Shown here one piece after another: positions 21,937-24,756 of a stretch of DNA of 24,756 nucleotides. Source of the DNA: a virus. The notes under the pieces were generated by a model, which saw only the letters and a program-made list of their open reading frames with translations, searched no databases and was not told where the DNA came from. The stretch's first letter is position 1; the number at the start of each line of letters is the position of its first letter. The position numbers and the translations under genes were made by a program. The stretch lies in IMG/VR virus record IMGVR_UViG_3300013126_000230, positions 1 through 24,756 of that record; one strand, written 5' to 3'.

Positions 21937-22740
21937 TTACTTGAGTCCCATCTCCTTACGGATTTTTGTGGCACTGATTAAGTGTATAGCATCGTCAAAG
22001 ACCTCTTGCTCAATTTTGTAACCTACATCACGCCCATATGTAATGTTGACGATGTTTGGAACGACAACGATTTCATATTGACCTTGATACTTTGGATCTA
22101 AGTCTCTACGAATATACTCTTTTACCTGTTCAATAGCAAATGGATTTGACCCATTCCATCCTTGACAGTCACGTATCATTATACATACTTGACCTGTCTT
22201 TGCTAATGCTCTTTCAAATAACGCACGATGTCCACTATGCCAGGGTTGCCAGCGACCTAACATCTCTACCGTTTCTTTTTGATAGTCAAATACCGGTCTG
22301 CGTTGATTTTTCAATATATGATTGGCAACGAACGGTGCCCATACTTCTGCGTTTTGTTCTGTGATGCGAAAATCATAAACAGTCGGGGGTATGAATGCTT
22401 TATTGGTATCTTCATACCTACCCTTTTCAATCGTATCGATCCATACTGTCCAATCTGCTTTATAATTGTTACGCATCTCTACTAATGGTGCTACGAAATC
22501 ACAAATCACATAATCACATTCTGAACTTTCTGCAAGGTCGTGCATTCTATGCGATTGCCTAATACGACCTTCATGACTGAAATCCCAGTCATTGAACTGC
22601 TTGCGAACCTCATCAGCATTATACCATTCAGTAGTGACTCCAATTATTGATTCAAGTTCTCTTTTCAATATATTAGTAAAATATGTTTTGCCGGCGCCCG
22701 GCAGACCCATTACAAGAATTTTGATAGATTTTTTCGTCAT
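21937..22740 (-). CDS. APS-kinase-like domain fused to an NMN-adenylyltransferase-type nucleotidyltransferase
   Basis: A 267-residue two-domain protein. Residues 1-145 resemble adenylylsulfate kinase (CysC): Walker A GLPGAGKT (12-19), then NADEVRKQFNDWDFSHEGRI (41-60), which mirrors the D-x-D-x-VR and GFS-x-x-R-x-x-N region of CysC, and WIDT (100-103). Residues about 155-267 form a nucleotidyltransferase of the NadM/NadR type: GRWQPWHSGH (162-171) with the HxGH motif, and ISATKIR (255-261). APS kinase makes PAPS, the sulfate donor for sulfotransferases; the second domain would make NAD or another adenylated compound, or possibly APS itself if the fold has been reused. A sulfotransferase-like gene starts divergently 26 bases away. 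Domain calls are good; the true substrates are open. Confidence 0.75.
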   Translation of the reverse strand: MTKKSIKILVMGLPGAGKTYFTNILKRELESIIGVTTEWYNADEVRKQFNDWDFSHEGRIRQSHRMHDLAESSECDYVICDFVAPLVEMRNNYKADWTVWIDTIEKGRYEDTNKAFIPPTVYDFRITEQNAEVWAPFVANHILKNQRRPVFDYQKETVEMLGRWQPWHSGHRALFERALAKTGQVCIMIRDCQGWNGSNPFAIEQVKEYIRRDLDPKYQGQYEIVVVPNIVNITYGRDVGYKIEQEVFDDAIHLISATKIRKEMGLK

Positions 22741-22748
22741 AGTACTCT

Positions 22749-22760
22749 TATTTATAAATA
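22749..22760. promoter_or_regulatory. Palindromic two-way late-promoter-like element
   Basis: TATTTATAAATA contains a perfect TATAAATA on each strand (22753-22760 plus, 22749-22756 minus). The plus copy is 6 bases from the ATG at 22767, the minus copy 8 bases from the ATG at 22740. It is the only element in the 26-base gap between the kinase-nucleotidyltransferase gene and the sulfotransferase-like gene, so both may be switched on together late. Confidence 0.5.
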
Positions 22761-22766
22761 TCAGAT

Positions 22767-23531
22767 ATGAAAATATTACTTTTTGGTTTTCCTAGAACTA
22801 GGTCTTCATTACTTCAGGATGTTCTATGTAAACACTTTAATTTAAAAAATTTATGGGAACCATATGAAAACATCCGCGATAAAATTAAAAGTATAAAAAT
22901 AACCTCAACTGATTTATGGAACAGCCATAAACTTCAAGTTATTGAAACTACGGAATTGCTAGAAAATGATTCTAACTTTGTAGCAAAGTGTTTTGCTTGT
23001 TATGGATTTAATATCTATAAGACAAAACATGATCTTCCTATTTTTTGGGAAAAAGGTGATTTTTTAGATTTGAGTTATTTTAAATTGAATATGTATGATA
23101 AAATTTATTGTACATATAGAACAAACTATACAGACATGATATGTAGTTACAGGTTTATGAAAAATTTCAGTTCTCCATTTTACCGCATAGACCATAAAAA
23201 CGATTTAAAAAACAAAGAAATGCATAGTAGGCAAAAAATAATAATACCATATGACGTTAAAACCGCGTATCTTGATTGCATAGAAAAAATAATATACGAT
23301 TGTCGTATTAATCAATTTAAAAAATTAAATTATAATTTTTTAGAGTTAGAATATAACGAAATACCAAAATACATTGAAAAAAATTTATCTAATGTTCAAA
23401 GTAAATATGTAGAATCTGAATTTGATTATAAAAAAAGAGTTAGAAATTATTCAGAAATAGATGATAAAATTAAAAAAACTTTTGAAGAATTAGAACCAGT
23501 CAAGAAACAAATAGAACTTTTATTTTCTTAA
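22767..23531 (+). CDS. Sulfotransferase-like protein (second copy type)
   Basis: A 254-residue protein. The N terminus LLFGFPRTRSSLLQDVL (residues 4-20) matches the 5'-phosphosulfate loop of sulfotransferases, with PRTRSS in place of the PRTGSN seen at 9362-10099. KIYCTYRTNYTDMICSYRFM near the middle matches the 3'-phosphate region with conserved Arg and Ser. The gene is very rich in A+T, with long runs of AAA and AAT codons, and is the only plus-strand gene in this part of the genome; its end overlaps the convergent gene by 12 bases. This suggests separate acquisition. There is no Shine-Dalgarno sequence; TATAAATA lies 6 bases before the ATG. The acceptor is unknown. Confidence 0.6.
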   Translation: MKILLFGFPRTRSSLLQDVLCKHFNLKNLWEPYENIRDKIKSIKITSTDLWNSHKLQVIETTELLENDSNFVAKCFACYGFNIYKTKHDLPIFWEKGDFLDLSYFKLNMYDKIYCTYRTNYTDMICSYRFMKNFSSPFYRIDHKNDLKNKEMHSRQKIIIPYDVKTAYLDCIEKIIYDCRINQFKKLNYNFLELEYNEIPKYIEKNLSNVQSKYVESEFDYKKRVRNYSEIDDKIKKTFEELEPVKKQIELLFS

Positions 23532-24756
23532 TAGTGGGGGTATGCCTGCTCTACTTATGTTCCAACCAAATGCTTTGGCATTTTTTTTGATACTGTCGGG
23601 CTTTACATCTACAGTCAATGCTGTCTTAAATCGTGGATCATTCTTTTCTTTTTCATTAGGTATATAGCCGCTTGCTTCTTTTACTTCTTTACCTTGAACA
23701 CTTGTAGTTTTATCTGGTTCCGGCGCACTTGATTTCTTAGCCTTTGGCATAAACTTGTTTATAGACTGTAATGTAAGCGGGCCTAATATACCATCAACAT
23801 CTAAATTAGCATTATACTTTTTGTTTAGAAACTTTTGTATCTTACGTACTGCTTCTGCCTTTGATTCCATCAATGGACTTTCGCCTTTATAATCACGTAT
23901 AACACCCTTGCCGTCCCACTTAGCACAGCACATACGCTCAGTCACCCAGTCGTTGATATCTTTATGGTAGCAAAACCCTTTTTCTTTTACAGTATCTTTA
24001 CCTGGCAATGTGACTAGATCAACACGCTTGCTCATAGCGATATATTCTTTATTAGGTGGTTTCAATCCACCATACTTGTTTAGTTCATCTTTGCCTACAG
24101 GTTTTTCGCTATCTTTTTTCCACCATACACAATTCTTACAATTGGTACCTTCTATAAACTTGACGCTTTCTTTTACCGATTCTGTTCCTATTTTCTGTAG
24201 TAAAAACGGTGTATCATCTGAACTTAGCATCACTGAAGTAACAGGTTTAGGAATGGTATTAGCACTAATTTGTTTGTATCCAAACTTATTAGCAAAACGA
24301 TTTACAAATGCTTGATATAGTTTAGCACGATTAGGTTCTTTCGCTCCAAACAATATATACTTAGGTTGTTCATCTCTTAGATATTGTTTGATAGTTTCTA
24401 ATAGTGTAGCAAATACAGTATATTGATCTCCTGCATTATCAACACTAAAATTATCTCCCCAGGGACCAACTGCTCTACTAAATTCTATTCCGGTCAAATC
24501 ATAATGCGGAAAATTATAAAAATTGTATTTTAGTATATTCTTATTTTTATCTTGTGTGGCTGCTGTATGAACAGTATACTTTTTATTATTATAAAAGTCT
24601 AACTCAACATTCTCTTGACTCCAATATATTTTTTTAGCGGCACTATCCTTATCTAGTATTTCATTTACAGTATCTTCACCATATATATTTTCTAAACTTA
24701 ATTCTTTGCTATGTAATTGATTTTTATAGTCATATAGTTTTTGAATATATCCTAAA
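23520..24756 (-). CDS. Phage protein with cysteine cluster and peptidoglycan-binding-like domain (start beyond the window)
   Basis: The frame is open to the right edge, so the real start lies outside; 411 residues are visible. A TTG at 24497 is not needed as a start because an uninterrupted, protein-like sequence (for example IYWSQENVELDFYNNKKYTV) continues upstream. In visible numbering, residues 206-277 hold a cysteine set (C206, C209, C262, C276, C277; KNCVWW and RMCCAKW) that could bind an iron-sulfur cluster or zinc. Residues 300-336 match a PG_binding_1 repeat (IQKFLNKKY, DVDGILGPLTLQSINKF). The C terminus is Lys/Pro-rich. A virion protein that contacts the cell wall is a reasonable reading; no enzyme domain is seen. 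Confidence concerns the frame and domains, not the function. Confidence 0.7.
   Translation of the reverse strand, partial: LGYIQKLYDYKNQLHSKELSLENIYGEDTVNEILDKDSAAKKIYWSQENVELDFYNNKKYTVHTAATQDKNKNILKYNFYNFPHYDLTGIEFSRAVGPWGDNFSVDNAGDQYTVFATLLETIKQYLRDEQPKYILFGAKEPNRAKLYQAFVNRFANKFGYKQISANTIPKPVTSVMLSSDDTPFLLQKIGTESVKESVKFIEGTNCKNCVWWKKDSEKPVGKDELNKYGGLKPPNKEYIAMSKRVDLVTLPGKDTVKEKGFCYHKDINDWVTERMCCAKWDGKGVIRDYKGESPLMESKAEAVRKIQKFLNKKYNANLDVDGILGPLTLQSINKFMPKAKKSSAPEPDKTTSVQGKEVKEASGYIPNEKEKNDPRFKTALTVDVKPDSIKKNAKAFGWNISRAGIPPLLRK

Noticed and set aside
22690-22702. GC-rich palindrome GCCGG-CGC-CCGGC in AT-rich surroundings
   Set aside because: It encodes the Gly/Pro/Ala residues of the Walker A loop of the APS-kinase-like domain; codon choice explains it and no regulatory position is apparent.
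1-24756. tRNA genes, CRISPR arrays, insertion sequences, integrase or attachment sites
   Set aside because: No cloverleaf with a recognisable T-arm, no regularly spaced repeats, and no transposase or integrase frame was seen on either strand by eye; a covariance-model search would be needed to exclude tRNAs fully.

Overview
The window looks like part of a T4-like (myovirus-type) tailed phage genome, AT-rich overall, infecting a Gram-negative host, probably aquatic. The support is a T4 gp32-type single-stranded DNA-binding protein cut by the left edge, a gp17-type large terminase, a gp21-style processing motif in two small proteins, T4-late-promoter-like octamers (TATAAATA and relatives), a phage thymidylate synthase, a MoxR ATPase/VWA-metallopeptidase pair, and a lysis set (endolysin, holin-like protein, two-gene spanin pair) that includes outer-membrane lipoproteins. 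There is no integrase, tRNA, rRNA, CRISPR array or insertion sequence. Most genes lie on the minus strand with 1-8 base overlaps; only two plus-strand islands interrupt this (8611-10099 and 22767-23531).

Layout from left to right. 1-398: start of gene 32 with a near-consensus sigma70 promoter and a structured leader. 399-4426: an 819-residue protein with internal repeats, and the large terminase. 4435-6460: a lysis operon (27-residue leader peptide, lipoprotein, holin-like protein, two-domain endolysin), preceded by a hairpin that contains both a late-promoter-like octamer and the leader peptide's ribosome binding site. 6516-8568: a methyltransferase, two paralogous small proteins with a T4-like capsid-targeting N terminus, and a virion protein. 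8611-10099 (plus strand): spanin pair and a sulfotransferase-like gene. 10083-17256: a long operon with a PLP sugar aminotransferase, an asparagine-synthetase-like PP-loop protein, an NAD-dependent epimerase, thymidylate synthase, an SGNH hydrolase, a possible glycosyltransferase, and small phage proteins. 17310-21583: small genes, VWA-metallopeptidase, MoxR ATPase and two small proteins, served by four sigma70-like promoters and somewhat richer in G+C. 21675-22740: a small protein and an APS-kinase-like/nucleotidyltransferase fusion. 22767-23531 (plus strand): a second sulfotransferase-like gene. 23520-24756: a partial protein with a cysteine cluster and a peptidoglycan-binding-like module.

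How the parts may work together. Sigma70-type promoters sit in front of genes expected early (gene 32, the MoxR/VWA block, the 91- and 82-residue proteins), while late-promoter-like octamers sit in front of terminase, lysis, spanin and virion genes. Several octamers lie only 5-6 bases from a start codon that has no Shine-Dalgarno sequence, which would give leaderless late mRNAs. The octamer before the lysis operon lies in the upstream arm of a hairpin whose other arm holds a ribosome binding site, the same arrangement that delays T4 lysozyme synthesis. A metabolic theme is sulfation and surface-sugar chemistry: a putative PAPS-making domain, two sulfotransferase-like proteins, and a set of sugar-modifying enzymes. 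All functional statements come from reading motifs; no database search was run.
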